A stretch of DNA of 64,000 nt from Mesorhizobium xinjiangense (lineage in GTDB: Bacteria; Pseudomonadota; Alphaproteobacteria; Rhizobiales; Rhizobiaceae): contig NZ_WOAC01000012.1 in assembly GCF_009749525.1 (NCBI RefSeq), forward strand, positions 1-64,000. Reading direction: 5' to 3'. The position numbers were made by a program, and so were the translations under genes. The stretch's first letter is position 1. Each line of letters starts with the position of its first letter. Below the pieces are notes generated by a model, which saw nothing but the letters and a program-made list of their open reading frames with translations, did not search any database and was not told the origin of the DNA. This document shows positions 33,215-44,108 of the stretch, one piece after another.

Positions 33215-34492
33215 ATGCTCGAACTCTTCATCGCGGCCGGACTCATCCTGCTCAACGGCGTCTTTGCCTTGTCGGAATTGTCGGTGGTGTCATCGCGGTT
33301 GCCGCGGCTGAAGCTGATGGCCGAGCAGCACCGGGCCGGGGCGAAGGCTGCCCTGCAACTGGCGCAGGATCCCGGCCGGTTCCTTTCCACGGTCCAAATC
33401 GGCATCACGCTGGTGGCGATCCTGGCCGGCGCATTTTCGGGCGCGGCGCTCGGCGGCCGGTTGGGACTGTTGCTGGCCGAACTGGGCCTGTCGCCGCGGA
33501 CGGCCGGCATCGCCGGCTACGCGCTTGTGATCGGTGCGATCACGTTTTTTTCGGTGGTCATCGGTGAACTGGTGCCCAAGCATCTGGCACTGCGCAACCC
33601 GGAGCGCTTCGCCTGCGCGCTGGCGCCGGCGATGCTGTTCCTGTCGCGCGCAGCGATCCCGGTCGTCTGGCTGCTCGACACAACGACGAAAGGCCTGCTC
33701 GTCCTGCTCGGCATGGGCGGCAGAGGCCGCGATGCGCCGACCGACGAGGACATCCGCGCCATGATCGCGGAGGCGGAGAATGCCGGCGTCATCGAGACGG
33801 CGGAGCAAACGATGATCGCCGGGGTGATGCGGCTGGGCGATCGCGGTGTGCGGGCATTGATGACGCCGCGCACCGAAGTCGAGATGCTCGATGTCGGGTT
33901 GAGCGAGGCGGCGCTGCGCAAGGCACTCATTGCCACCTCGCACTCGCGCATACCGGTTTACGAGGGGGATCCGGACGCCATGATCGGCGTCGTCATCGTG
34001 CGCGACCTGTTGAAGCCGCTCCTGTCGAAGCGGAAGTTCGACCTGAAGAAGCATGCCGTTCAGGCACCTGTCGTGCCCGACACGGTCGATGCGCTCAGCG
34101 CCCTCGACGCGCTGCAGCGTGCGAACGTGCCCGTGGCGCTCGTTCACGACGAGTTCGGCCATTTCGAAGGGCTCATCACGCCTGCCGACGTGCTCGATGC
34201 GATCGCCGGGGCATTCCGCTCCGACGAGGTGGGCAGCGGCAGCCAGGCCACACAGCGCCAGGACGGCTCTTGGCTGATCAGCGGCTGGATGCCGGCCGAC
34301 GAGATGGCAGACCTCATCCATATCCGACTGCAGCGTCGCCGCAGCTACGACACGGTGGCTGGATTCATCATTGACCTCTTGAAGCGCATACCCGAGGTCG
34401 GCGACACGGTCGAAGCCGAGGGCTGGCGGTTCGAGGTGGTCGATCTGGACGGAAGGCGCATCGATAAGGTGCTGGCCAGTCGGCTGGGCTGA
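33215..34492 (+). CDS. CorC/HlyC family protein (DUF21-CBS)
   Basis: A 425-residue membrane protein with an N-terminal DUF21/CNNM domain (about 1-180, four hydrophobic segments: FIAAGLILLNGVFALSELSV, then TVQIGITLVAILAG). A tandem CBS pair follows (about 205-325; RGVRALMTPRTEVEML and VPVALVHDEFGHFEGLITPA), then a C-terminal CorC_HlyC domain (about 340-425). The family is implicated in magnesium/cobalt efflux or ion homeostasis. It stands alone between fumC and groEL. Confidence 0.9.
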   Translation: MLELFIAAGLILLNGVFALSELSVVSSRLPRLKLMAEQHRAGAKAALQLAQDPGRFLSTVQIGITLVAILAGAFSGAALGGRLGLLLAELGLSPRTAGIAGYALVIGAITFFSVVIGELVPKHLALRNPERFACALAPAMLFLSRAAIPVVWLLDTTTKGLLVLLGMGGRGRDAPTDEDIRAMIAEAENAGVIETAEQTMIAGVMRLGDRGVRALMTPRTEVEMLDVGLSEAALRKALIATSHSRIPVYEGDPDAMIGVVIVRDLLKPLLSKRKFDLKKHAVQAPVVPDTVDALSALDALQRANVPVALVHDEFGHFEGLITPADVLDAIAGAFRSDEVGSGSQATQRQDGSWLISGWMPADEMADLIHIRLQRRRSYDTVAGFIIDLLKRIPEVGDTVEAEGWRFEVVDLDGRRIDKVLASRLG

Positions 34493-34564
34493 GGCGGCCA
34501 CGCTACGACATGACCGACGCCCCGCGATACGGACGTCTCCTCAACGAATAGATAGGCTTTCGGC

Positions 34565-34597
34565 CAAAAGAAAAGGGCGGCCCGAAGACCACCCTTT
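34565..34597 (-). terminator. groESL terminator
   Basis: On the minus strand, AAAGGGTGG pairs with CCGCCCTTT (9 bp with one T-G wobble, plus-strand positions 34589-34597 and 34572-34580), with an 8-nt loop, followed by TCTTTT (34571-34565). It lies about 70 bp after the groEL stop. Confidence 0.8.
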
Positions 34598-34612
34598 CCG
34601 TTTCGGTTGGGT

Positions 34613-34634
34613 TCAAGCCCGCATGCGGGCTTGA
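34613..34634. other. 22-bp perfect palindrome 3' of groEL
   Basis: TCAAGCCCGCATGCGGGCTTGA, self-complementary with no spacer, between the groEL stop and the terminator. As RNA it would form a hairpin, perhaps stabilising the groESL 3' end; as DNA it could be a binding site. Role unknown. Confidence 0.5.
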
Positions 34635-34669
34635 GCACTTTGGTTGATGGGCGAGCTTTATGGACTTCC

Positions 34670-36334
<1,665 letters not shown>

Positions 36335-36395
36335 TCAAAGCCGCTCGGGGGAGACGGCCTGACATTCGATTGTGTAATGGTGAAGCGCGGCCGGC

Positions 36396-36692
36396 TCAGC
36401 CGATCACGCCCATGATGTCGGCTTCCTTCATGATGAGAAGGTCCTCGCCATCGAGCTTGACTTCCGTACCGGACCACTTGCCGAACAGGATGCGGTCGCC
36501 AGCCTTGACGTCGAGCGGAACGAGCTTGCCGGTCTCGTCGCGCGCGCCTGAGCCGACGGCGATGATCTCGCCTTCCTGCGGCTTCTCCTTGGCCGTGTCG
36601 GGGATGATAATGCCACCCTTCGTCTTGTCTTCGGATTCGACCCGGCGTACGACCACACGGTCATGAAGCGGGCGGAAATTCGATTTTGCCAT
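36396..36692 (-). CDS. groES: Co-chaperonin GroES
   Basis: A 98-residue 10-kDa co-chaperonin that caps GroEL. The start is [20 protein letters not shown], and the mobile loop ([15 protein letters not shown]) and the end ([16 protein letters not shown]) are typical. The ATG at 36692 was chosen by family alignment; the frame extends 24 codons upstream, into the CIRCE element. First gene of groES-groEL. Confidence 0.97.
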   Translation of the reverse strand: MAKSNFRPLHDRVVVRRVESEDKTKGGIIIPDTAKEKPQEGEIIAVGSGARDETGKLVPLDVKAGDRILFGKWSGTEVKLDGEDLLIMKEADIMGVIG

Positions 36693-37108
36693 GTTGACTA
36701 TCCTCGATGCGGATGTTTGAGAAACAAATTTCCTCCGTCCGGAGAGCCGGACAGGTATTAGCACTCGCCCTGATGAGTGCTAACGGCGGCTGAAATAGGC
36801 GCTTGGATTTCACGAGTCAAGAAGCGTGAAGCCGCCATTTGACTGCAATGTCCCTGATGCTTGCGGACGATGCCGGGCAATGACGTGGCATATCGGGCCG
36901 GCGCCGAAGCGTGGATTGCACGGCGATCGGCGGACAGACGGCAATTCGGCGCGCGTTGGTCCGGGTTCGCAACTCCGGCCGGAAGGGTGGCGCCGGCTCA
37001 TCTCAATCGCGAAAGCGGGTGACAGGTCACGACAGTTCGGATAATTCGGCAAGCCGAAGCTGCCCGAGCGAGGGCGCATGACACCGCCACTGCCGCACGG
37101 GAGCAGAT
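36693..37108. other. 416-bp groES / HAD gene intergenic region
   Basis: Divergent promoter region. The groES side holds the CIRCE element (36758-36783). The remaining 300 bp up to the HAD-family gene shows no gene I can support; open frames on either strand are short and have no start signals. Confidence 0.5.
36758..36783. promoter_or_regulatory. CIRCE operator of groESL (HrcA site)
   Basis: TTAGCACTC (36758-36766) and GAGTGCTAA (36775-36783), both arms perfect to the CIRCE consensus, 66 bp before the groES ATG. The spacer is 8 nt (GCCCTGAT) where the canonical element has 9. It is the binding site for the heat-shock repressor HrcA, whose gene is not in the window. Confidence 0.92.
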
Positions 37109-37969
37109 ATGCCGCAAGCACTGCAGATGATCGGTTCGCTGGATGAGATTTCCGGTGGCTACAAGGCCATCCTGTGCGACGTGTGGGGCGTGGTTCACAA
37201 TGGCGTGCGCGCTTTTCCGGCGGCGGTGGAGGCGCTCAGGCGGGCCCGCGCGGCGGGCAGGGCGGTCGTCCTCATCACCAATGCGCCGCGTCCGCATGGC
37301 GAGGTCGAGCGGCAGCTCGCGGCACTCGGCGTGCCTGACGATGCCTTCGATGCTGTGGTCACGTCGGGCGACGTGACCCGCGGGCTCATCGCGGAGGGGC
37401 CGCGCCGCATCTTCCATTTGGGGCCCGAGCGCGACATGTCGATCTATGACGGTCTGGACGTGGACCTCGTCGAGGAGTTCGAGGCGGCCGGCGTCGTGTG
37501 CACCGGGCTCTTCGACGACGAGAGCGAAACGCCGGCCGACTATGCCGAGATGCTGCAGCGCCTGCGCATGCGCGACCTTCCTCTCATCTGCGCCAACCCA
37601 GACATCGTGGTCGAGCGCGGCGACAGGATGGTGTGGTGCGCCGGCGCGCTCGCCCGCGACTACGGCCAGCTCGGCGGGCGCACATTGATTGCCGGCAAGC
37701 CGCACAGGCCGATCTACGAGGCAACGCTGGCGGCGGCAGGAGGGGCGCTCGGCGCACCGGTCGGGCCGGACGATGCGCTGGCGATCGGCGACGGCATCCT
37801 GACTGACGTGAAGGGCGCAGAATTGAACGGGATCGACGTTCTTTACGTCTCGGGCGGCATCCATGCGCGCGACTATGGCGAGCCGGACAATCCGGATCCC
37901 GGCAAGCTGGCGGATTTTCTGGCCAGGCATGGCCATCATCCGGTCGCCGCGATCCCCCATCTGACGTAA
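37109..37969 (+). CDS. TIGR01459-type HAD hydrolase
   Basis: A 286-residue HAD-superfamily subclass IIA phosphatase. Motif I is AILCDVWGVVHNG, motif II is VLITNAPRPHGEV, the lysine motif is LIAGKPHRPIYEA, and the terminal acidic motif is AIGDGILTDVKGA. The substrate is unknown. GGGAG precedes the ATG. It lies just upstream of ribF in the same direction, a conserved pairing in alphaproteobacteria, hinting at flavin or sugar-phosphate housekeeping. Confidence 0.9.
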   Translation: MPQALQMIGSLDEISGGYKAILCDVWGVVHNGVRAFPAAVEALRRARAAGRAVVLITNAPRPHGEVERQLAALGVPDDAFDAVVTSGDVTRGLIAEGPRRIFHLGPERDMSIYDGLDVDLVEEFEAAGVVCTGLFDDESETPADYAEMLQRLRMRDLPLICANPDIVVERGDRMVWCAGALARDYGQLGGRTLIAGKPHRPIYEATLAAAGGALGAPVGPDDALAIGDGILTDVKGAELNGIDVLYVSGGIHARDYGEPDNPDPGKLADFLARHGHHPVAAIPHLT

Positions 37970-37998
37970 CGACGCCGGGCAGGAGGAAGCAGAGCGCC

Positions 37999-38994
37999 AT
38001 GGGCAGCAAGACTTTCCTTCGCATCAAGGACGGCACGAGCCTTCCCGGGCAATTGCGCGGCGGCGTCGTCGCGATCGGCAATTTCGACGGGGTGCATCGT
38101 GGGCACCAGGCAGTGCTGGAACGGGCCCTGGAAGAAGCGCAACGTCGGACAATGCCGTCGCTGGTGCTGACGTTCGAGCCGCATCCGCGCAGCGTCTTCC
38201 GGCCCGACCATCCCGTCGACCGCGTCACCCCCGCCGCCTTGAAAGCCGACATCGTCCGCTTCATGGGTTTCGACGCTGTGGTGGAGCAGGACTTCACGCG
38301 CCAGTTCGCCAGCCGGTCGGCAGAGGATTTCGTGTCGGGCATTCTCGTCGGCCAGCTCGGCATCTGCCATGCCGTGACCGGCTTCGACTTTCATTTCGGC
38401 AAGGACCGCCAGGGCGACCCGGCCTATCTCATGGCGGCGGGCAAGAAAAACGGTTTCGGCGTCACGCTGGTCGACGCCTTTCGCGACGAGGGGGCGGAAG
38501 TCGTCTCCTCGAGCCGTATCCGCGATCTCCTGTCAAGAGGCGCTGTGGCCGAGGCGGCCGGGCTCCTTGGCTATCGTTATACGGTCGAGGCGACCGTGAC
38601 AGGTGGCCAGCAGCTTGGCCGCACGCTCGGCTTTCCCACCGCCAACATGGCCTTGCCGCCGCAAACCGGACTTCGTCACGGCATCTATGCGGTCCGCCTG
38701 CGACGCCAGGACGGCACGCTGCATGACGGCGTGGCGAGTTTCGGGCGCCGTCCGACCGTCGACCCGGACGGCGCGCCGCTCCTGGAGACGTTCGTCTTCG
38801 ACTTCGCCGACGACCTTTATGGCGAGACCTGCCGGGTGTCGATCTTCGGCTTCCTGCGCGGGGAGCGGAAATTTCCCTCGCTGGACGCCCTGGTGGTCCA
38901 GATGAAGCGCGACGAGGCCGAGGCCCGCGCGCTTCTGGCAGGCGTACAGCCGCTTTCCGCAATCGACCGTCACACTGCCTTCGACCGGGACTGA
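37999..38994 (+). CDS. ribF: Bifunctional riboflavin kinase / FAD synthetase
   Basis: A 331-residue enzyme making FMN and then FAD from riboflavin. The N-terminal adenylyltransferase domain shows GNFDGVHRGHQAVLERAL and SSRIRDLLSRG; the C-terminal flavokinase domain shows GRTLGFPTANMALP and LETFVFDFADDLYG. AGGAGG precedes the ATG. No FMN riboswitch is seen upstream. It follows the HAD gene after 29 bp. Confidence 0.95.
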   Translation: MGSKTFLRIKDGTSLPGQLRGGVVAIGNFDGVHRGHQAVLERALEEAQRRTMPSLVLTFEPHPRSVFRPDHPVDRVTPAALKADIVRFMGFDAVVEQDFTRQFASRSAEDFVSGILVGQLGICHAVTGFDFHFGKDRQGDPAYLMAAGKKNGFGVTLVDAFRDEGAEVVSSSRIRDLLSRGAVAEAAGLLGYRYTVEATVTGGQQLGRTLGFPTANMALPPQTGLRHGIYAVRLRRQDGTLHDGVASFGRRPTVDPDGAPLLETFVFDFADDLYGETCRVSIFGFLRGERKFPSLDALVVQMKRDEAEARALLAGVQPLSAIDRHTAFDRD

Positions 38995-39090
38995 CGTTGC
39001 GTTGCCGCCGTCGGCAGGCGGTGGCCTGGTTGCCTTGGGCATTGTATCATCTTTGCGGGTGACCCCGGGGCAGCGACAAGGAGACGGCCC

Positions 39091-39558
39091 ATGGGCATGA
39101 CGCGGAAGGAAGAAGCACGCGCATTGAGCGCCGACGAGCAAAAATTGGTCGAAAAATCGCATCATCCGGCGGTGCAGGAACTGTCGGACGAGGAATTGTC
39201 CAAGCTGGTCCGGTTGATGCGCGAACGCCGCGACAAGGCACATTCGCAAGCGCATCGCCGACGGCGCGAAATGCGTGGCAAGGCCAAGCCGAAAGGCGCA
39301 TCCGCATCTACTGCCGATGCGGGCTCGAAGGTCAAGGCGGAGGTGCTGGCGTCCGTGATGCGCCGTCTCAACAACGAGGCGGAGCGCCGCCGGCGCATGG
39401 CGGCAAGCATATCGTTGGCCGAAAGCGCGCAGAAGGCATTGGCGCTGAAGCAGGCCGGCGCCAAGGAAAAGGGCGCATTGAACACGCGTCACGCCCGCGT
39501 AGGGATGCGCGAGACGCAACGCGCGCTCGAACATGTCCCGCTCAAACGGATCGTTTGA
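39091..39558 (+). CDS. Conserved hypothetical basic protein
   Basis: A 155-residue very basic protein (Arg, Lys and Ala rich), predicted mostly helical, with no membrane segment. The N-terminal third reads HHPAVQELSDEELSKLVRLM. It may bind nucleic acid, but no family can be named. AAGGAG precedes the ATG. Its last nine codons and its stop lie inside repeat copy D (EHVPLKRIV then TGA from TTTGAGCG), so the insertion has replaced the native C-terminus. Confidence 0.7.
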   Translation: MGMTRKEEARALSADEQKLVEKSHHPAVQELSDEELSKLVRLMRERRDKAHSQAHRRRREMRGKAKPKGASASTADAGSKVKAEVLASVMRRLNNEAERRRRMAASISLAESAQKALALKQAGAKEKGALNTRHARVGMRETQRALEHVPLKRIV

Positions 39559-39641
39559 GCGAAAGGGACATGTTCCAGCATATTGATCTGGCGCGCATAT
39601 CATTGCTTCGAACGTTTCCGTTTGAAGCGAATGCGCGCTAG
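39526..39641. repeat. Double-hairpin repeat, copy D
   Basis: A 116-bp copy of the element at 85-201, beginning CTCG and ending CTAG. Both hairpins are intact (GCTCAAACGG / CGTTTGAGC; TTCGAACGTTTCCGTTTGAA). It lies between two convergent genes and provides the stop codons of both: TGA at 39556-39558 for the basic protein and TAG (complement of 39638-39640) for the HdeD-like protein. Confidence 0.9.
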
Positions 39642-40204
39642 CGCCTGAGGCCGAGGCCGAAGGCGATGAAGGACCAGCCCTGGAAGATCAGGTCGATGGA
39701 GAGGAAAAGTCCAAGGATCCAGAGGCTGTTGACCGGCCAGCCGGCAGCGATGACAAGGCCGGCGAGCAAGGTCACGATGCCCGCGAGCAGCACCCATCCC
39801 CAGCCCGAGTTCGAGCGCTCCTTGATGCTGATCCAGATGCGTACCAGACCGTCGGCGACCAGGGTGATTGCCAGGATGAAGGTCAGCACCGCCGATGCCA
39901 GAAGTGGATTGGTGAAGGCGATGACGCCCGCCGCCGCGTAGAGCAGGCCGGCCAGAAGCCACAGGATGAACTGACCCCATCCCTTGACGCCGAATGCGTG
40001 GATGAACTGCGCGACGCCGGCGATCAGCATCAAGATACCGACATAATAGACTGAAACCACCGTCGCGAGGACGACGTTGAAGAAGGCAATGAGGCCTAGA
40101 ACCAGAAAGGCTATTCCGAGGGCGACGAACCAGCCCCATTTCGATCTCACCTCGGTGATCGCGTCACCGAGCGTGTTTCCCTCATGTGCATTTGCGTTGG
40201 CCAT
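39638..40204 (-). CDS. HdeD family membrane protein
   Basis: A 188-residue membrane protein with six predicted spans, of the HdeD/DUF308 family (acid-resistance membrane protein in E. coli; role elsewhere unclear). Typical stretches are GIAFLVLGLIAFFNVVLATV and LLAGLLYAAAGVIAFTNPL. The ATG at 40204 is the family start; the frame extends 33 codons upstream. Its TAG stop is the CTAG end of repeat copy D. Confidence 0.85.
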   Translation of the reverse strand: MANANAHEGNTLGDAITEVRSKWGWFVALGIAFLVLGLIAFFNVVLATVVSVYYVGILMLIAGVAQFIHAFGVKGWGQFILWLLAGLLYAAAGVIAFTNPLLASAVLTFILAITLVADGLVRIWISIKERSNSGWGWVLLAGIVTLLAGLVIAAGWPVNSLWILGLFLSIDLIFQGWSFIAFGLGLRR

Positions 40205-40766
40205 TGACGGCACTCCTGGTTGAAACAGCCAGGTGATTCTGCGCCCGACGGGTTGCAAACTCAATACCGTACTTACGCTACGGCAACTTATGGTGCCGTG
40301 CACGTTCGCATGCGCCGGGGGGCGGCGTTACCGATGGCTGAAAAAGGGGAAAAGGCCGACGCCCTCCCGCGAAGGGAGGGCGTTGCCCGAGTATCGGCCC
40401 TGCGGTTGCCCGATCAGGTCCGCCGCGAATCGGATTCTGCCATGGCGCCGGGCCTGCGGCCAGCGATTTTGCCGCATAACGACCATGAAATCGGGCAGCT
40501 CGGCGCATGTCGCGCGAAGGAGGGCGGGCAGGAAGATCAATTGTGGCTTTATTCTTGGGCCGGGCTCGGCTAAAAGCGCCGCCATGATGATGCTCGCCCG
40601 CTTCAACGTGACCGTGATACGAATTACCGGCCCGGCCCTCCGGGCGGCCTGAGGCGCCTGACGGTCCGGGACTACCGCGCGCTCTGGCGCTGCACCGACT
40701 TCAAAGATCCATTCATGATATGGGCCCGCCCGACTGTTTCACTTCGCGGCCCGACACGGCGAGACG
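40205..40766. other. 562-bp intergenic region upstream of ileS
   Basis: Divergent region between the HdeD-like gene and ileS. No supported protein gene. It contains a perfect 10-bp-arm hairpin at 40359-40383 and CG-rich leader sequence before ileS. The ileS promoter should lie here. Confidence 0.5.
40359..40383. terminator. Stable hairpin, possible minus-strand terminator
   Basis: ACGCCCTCCC (40359-40368) and GGGAGGGCGT (40374-40383) with a 5-nt loop. On the minus strand it is followed, after four bases, by a pyrimidine-rich run with two T tracts (CTTTTCCCCTTTTTC). No minus-strand gene lies upstream of it, so it could end an unannotated small RNA or be a leader structure. Confidence 0.4.
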
Positions 40767-43763
40767 ATGACCGACACTGCTGAAAAACTCGACTACTCGA
40801 AGACCCTTTACCTGCCGAAAACGGACTTTCCGATGCGCGCCGGCCTGCCCGACAAGGAGCCGAAGCTGGTCGAACGCTGGCAGGAGATGAACCTCTACAA
40901 GCGCATGCGCGAGGACGCGGCCGGGCGGCCGAAATATGTTCTCCATGACGGCCCACCCTACGCCAACGGCAACATCCATATCGGCCATGCGCTGAACAAG
41001 ATCCTGAAGGACGTCATCACGCGCTCCTTCCAGATGCGCGGCCGCGATTCCAACTACGTGCCGGGCTGGGACTGCCACGGCCTGCCGATCGAATGGAAGA
41101 TCGAGGAGCAATACCGCGCCAAGGGGCTCGACAAGGACGAGGTGCCGGTCAACGAGTTCCGTCAGGAATGCCGCGAGTTCGCGCAGCACTGGATCAATGT
41201 GCAGACGGCCGAGTTCAAGCGTCTTGGCGTCGAGGGCGACTTCGAAAATCCCTATACGACCATGAACTTCCACGCTGAAGCGCGCATTGCGGGCGAACTG
41301 TTGAAGTTCGCCATGTCCGGCCAGCTCTATCGCGGCTCAAAGCCGGTCATGTGGTCGGTTGTCGAGCGCACCGCGCTCGCCGAGGCCGAGGTCGAGTACC
41401 AGGACTACGAGTCGGACACGGTGTGGGTGAAGTTTCCGGTCCAGCGATCTAATATGGCTGATCTTCAAGGGGTTGACCCTGCCACATATACGGGAGGGCC
41501 AACAGCACGTGATCTCCAACTTGCTGAGCAGCAAGATGAACTACTCGGGGCGTTTGTCGTTATCTGGACCACGACGCCGTGGACGATCCCCGGCAACCGC
41601 GCCGTCTCCTATTCGCCGCGCATCGCCTACGGCCTCTACGAGGTGACGGCGGCGGAAAACGATTTCGGCCCGCAGGCGGGCGAGAAGCCGATCTTCGCCG
41701 ACGCGCTGGCCGAGGAATCCTTCGCCAAGGCGAAGCTCGAATACAAGCGCCTGCGCGAAGTCTCAGCTGATGAACTGAGTCGCATCACCTGCGCCCATCC
41801 CCTCAAGGGTCTCGGCGGCGGCTACGAGTTTGCCGTCCCGATGCTGGCCGGCGATCACGTCACCGACGATGCCGGCACGGGCTTCGTGCATACCGCGCCG
41901 GGCCATGGCCGCGAGGACTTCGAAGCCTGGATGGACCATCAGAAGGAACTGCAGGCGCGCGGCATCGACACGGCGATCCCCTTCACCGTCGGCGACGACG
42001 GTCGCTTCACCGAGGATGCGCCCGGCTTCGGTCCCGAGCGGGAAGGCGGGGCGGCCCGCGTCATCGACGACAACGGCAAGAAGGGCGACGCCAACAAGGC
42101 CGTCATCGAGGCGCTGATCGCAAGGGACATGCTGTTCGCGCGCGGGCGGCTGAAGCATTCCTATCCGCATTCCTGGCGCTCCAAGAAGCCGGTGATCTTC
42201 CGCAACACGCCGCAGTGGTTCGTCTATATGGACAAGGAACTGGGTGACGGCACGACGCTGCGCAGCCGCTCGCTCACGGCTATCGACCAGACCCGTTTCG
42301 TTCCCGCTGCCGGCCAGGCGCGGCTGCGCGCCATGATCGAGGATCGGCCCGACTGGGTGCTGTCCCGGCAAAGGGCGTGGGGCGTGCCGATCTGCGTCTT
42401 CGCCGATCATCATGGCGAGGTGCTGAAGGACGAGGCGGTCAATGCGCGCATCCTGGATGCCTTCGAGAAGGAGGGCGCCGACGCCTGGTTCGCAAAGGGT
42501 GCCAAGGAACGTTTCCTCGGCGCCGACCATGACCCGGACCATTGGCATCAGGTCACCGACATTCTCGATGTCTGGTTCGATTCCGGCTCCACCCACACCT
42601 TCACGCTGGAAGACCGGCCGGACCTCAAATGGCCGGCCGACGTCTACCTGGAAGGATCCGACCAGCATCGCGGCTGGTTCCATTCCTCGCTCTTGGAAAG
42701 CTGCGGAACGCGCGGCCGCGCGCCCTACGACGCCGTCATCACGCATGGCTTCACCATGGACGAGCACGGACGCAAGATGTCGAAGTCGCTCGGCAATACG
42801 GTCGTGCCGCAGGATGTGATGAAGCAGTCGGGCGCCGACATCCTCAGGCTGTGGGTGATGACCACCGACTATTGGGAGGACCAGCGCCTCGGCAAGAACG
42901 TCCTGCAGACCAATATCGACGCCTACCGCAAGCTCAGGAACACGACACGCTGGATGCTCGGCACGCTGGCCCATGACGAGGGCGAGGACGTCGATGTCGC
43001 CGAGATGCCGGAACTGGAGCGGCTGATGCTGCACCGGCTGGCCGAGTTCGACCGGGTCGTGCGCAAGGGCTACGACAATTTCGACTTCAAGCGCATCACG
43101 CGCGCCCTGATCGACTTCATGGTGGTCGAGTTGTCGGCCTTCTATTTCGACGTGCGCAAGGACGCGCTCTACTGCGACGCGCCGTCGAGCCTGCGCCGCA
43201 AGTCGGCCATCGTCGTGGTGCGGCGCCTGTTCGACGCCATCGTCAAATGGATGGCGCCGATGCTGCCCTTCACCATGGAGGAGGCGTGGCTGGAGCGTCA
43301 TCCCGATGCGGTCTCGGTGCACCTGGAACAGTTTTCCGACATTCCGGCCGAATGGCTCGACGAAGAGCTCGCTGCCAAATGGCGCCAGGTGCGCCAGGTG
43401 CGCCGCGTGGTCACCGGGGCGCTGGAACTGGAACGGGCGAACAAGACGATCGGCTCGTCGCTCGAGGCGGCGCCGGTCGTCTATATCGCCGATGAAGCGC
43501 TGCTGGCGGCGGTCAACCGCGTCGACATGGCGGAAGTCTGCATCACCAGCGCCATCACCATCGTCGCCGGCAAGGCGCCGGACGGTGCGTTCAGGCTCGA
43601 CGACGTCTCCGGCGTCGGCGTCGCGTTCGACAAGGCGCAAGGCGTCAAATGCGCCCGCTCCTGGCGCTATACGGACGATGTCGGGTCGGATCCGGCCTTT
43701 CCGGACGTTTCGGCGCGCGATGCAGCCGCGTTGCGCGAGCTTCAGGCGCTCGGGCGAATTTGA
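40767..43763 (+). CDS. ileS: Isoleucyl-tRNA synthetase
   Basis: A 998-residue class I synthetase. HIGH is at residues 71-74 ([11 protein letters not shown]) and KMSKS at 670-674. The CP1 editing domain contains [11 protein letters not shown] and [12 protein letters not shown]. The C-terminal zinc site is degenerate (KCARSWRY, with no second cysteine pair), as in some alphaproteobacteria. Residues about 228-263, early in CP1, use AT-rich rare codons (CGA, TCT, ACA, CTA) unlike the surroundings. GGCGAG precedes the ATG. Confidence 0.97.
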   Translation: MTDTAEKLDYSKTLYLPKTDFPMRAGLPDKEPKLVERWQEMNLYKRMREDAAGRPKYVLHDGPPYANGNIHIGHALNKILKDVITRSFQMRGRDSNYVPGWDCHGLPIEWKIEEQYRAKGLDKDEVPVNEFRQECREFAQHWINVQTAEFKRLGVEGDFENPYTTMNFHAEARIAGELLKFAMSGQLYRGSKPVMWSVVERTALAEAEVEYQDYESDTVWVKFPVQRSNMADLQGVDPATYTGGPTARDLQLAEQQDELLGAFVVIWTTTPWTIPGNRAVSYSPRIAYGLYEVTAAENDFGPQAGEKPIFADALAEESFAKAKLEYKRLREVSADELSRITCAHPLKGLGGGYEFAVPMLAGDHVTDDAGTGFVHTAPGHGREDFEAWMDHQKELQARGIDTAIPFTVGDDGRFTEDAPGFGPEREGGAARVIDDNGKKGDANKAVIEALIARDMLFARGRLKHSYPHSWRSKKPVIFRNTPQWFVYMDKELGDGTTLRSRSLTAIDQTRFVPAAGQARLRAMIEDRPDWVLSRQRAWGVPICVFADHHGEVLKDEAVNARILDAFEKEGADAWFAKGAKERFLGADHDPDHWHQVTDILDVWFDSGSTHTFTLEDRPDLKWPADVYLEGSDQHRGWFHSSLLESCGTRGRAPYDAVITHGFTMDEHGRKMSKSLGNTVVPQDVMKQSGADILRLWVMTTDYWEDQRLGKNVLQTNIDAYRKLRNTTRWMLGTLAHDEGEDVDVAEMPELERLMLHRLAEFDRVVRKGYDNFDFKRITRALIDFMVVELSAFYFDVRKDALYCDAPSSLRRKSAIVVVRRLFDAIVKWMAPMLPFTMEEAWLERHPDAVSVHLEQFSDIPAEWLDEELAAKWRQVRQVRRVVTGALELERANKTIGSSLEAAPVVYIADEALLAAVNRVDMAEVCITSAITIVAGKAPDGAFRLDDVSGVGVAFDKAQGVKCARSWRYTDDVGSDPAFPDVSARDAAALRELQALGRI

Positions 43764-44108
43764 GCATAAAGGTGGAGCCGACTGCGACGTTGGAGCGCCG
43801 TAGTTCTTTGGGATGACAAGGGCGCCTTAACACTTTCCGTCCATGATGCGTCGCATTTTCCGCGATCCGATTCCGATTGTCGGGACGCGTTGCGGCTGAG
43901 CGCGGCTTGCGCTACAAGGCGGGCCGTAAGCGAGTGCAATTCCGGGAGACGCAAGCCGGTTCTCCATGCGGGATTGCAACAGGATGAAAACTGGATCGGC
44001 GCATCGGTTCCGTGAAGCGATGTGTCATGTTGTTGCCGGAATTGCGGCTCAAACGACGCAGATATCTGATCCGCCGGAGTGGGGCGGCAATTCGAAAGGG
44101 GATCACCC
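43764..44108 (+). other. 345-bp intergenic region between ileS and the lipoprotein gene
   Basis: No confident gene or terminator. It holds a 42-codon open frame (43984-44112) that overlaps the lipoprotein GTG start as GTGA. No known domain is visible in it, and I do not call it a gene. Confidence 0.4.
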
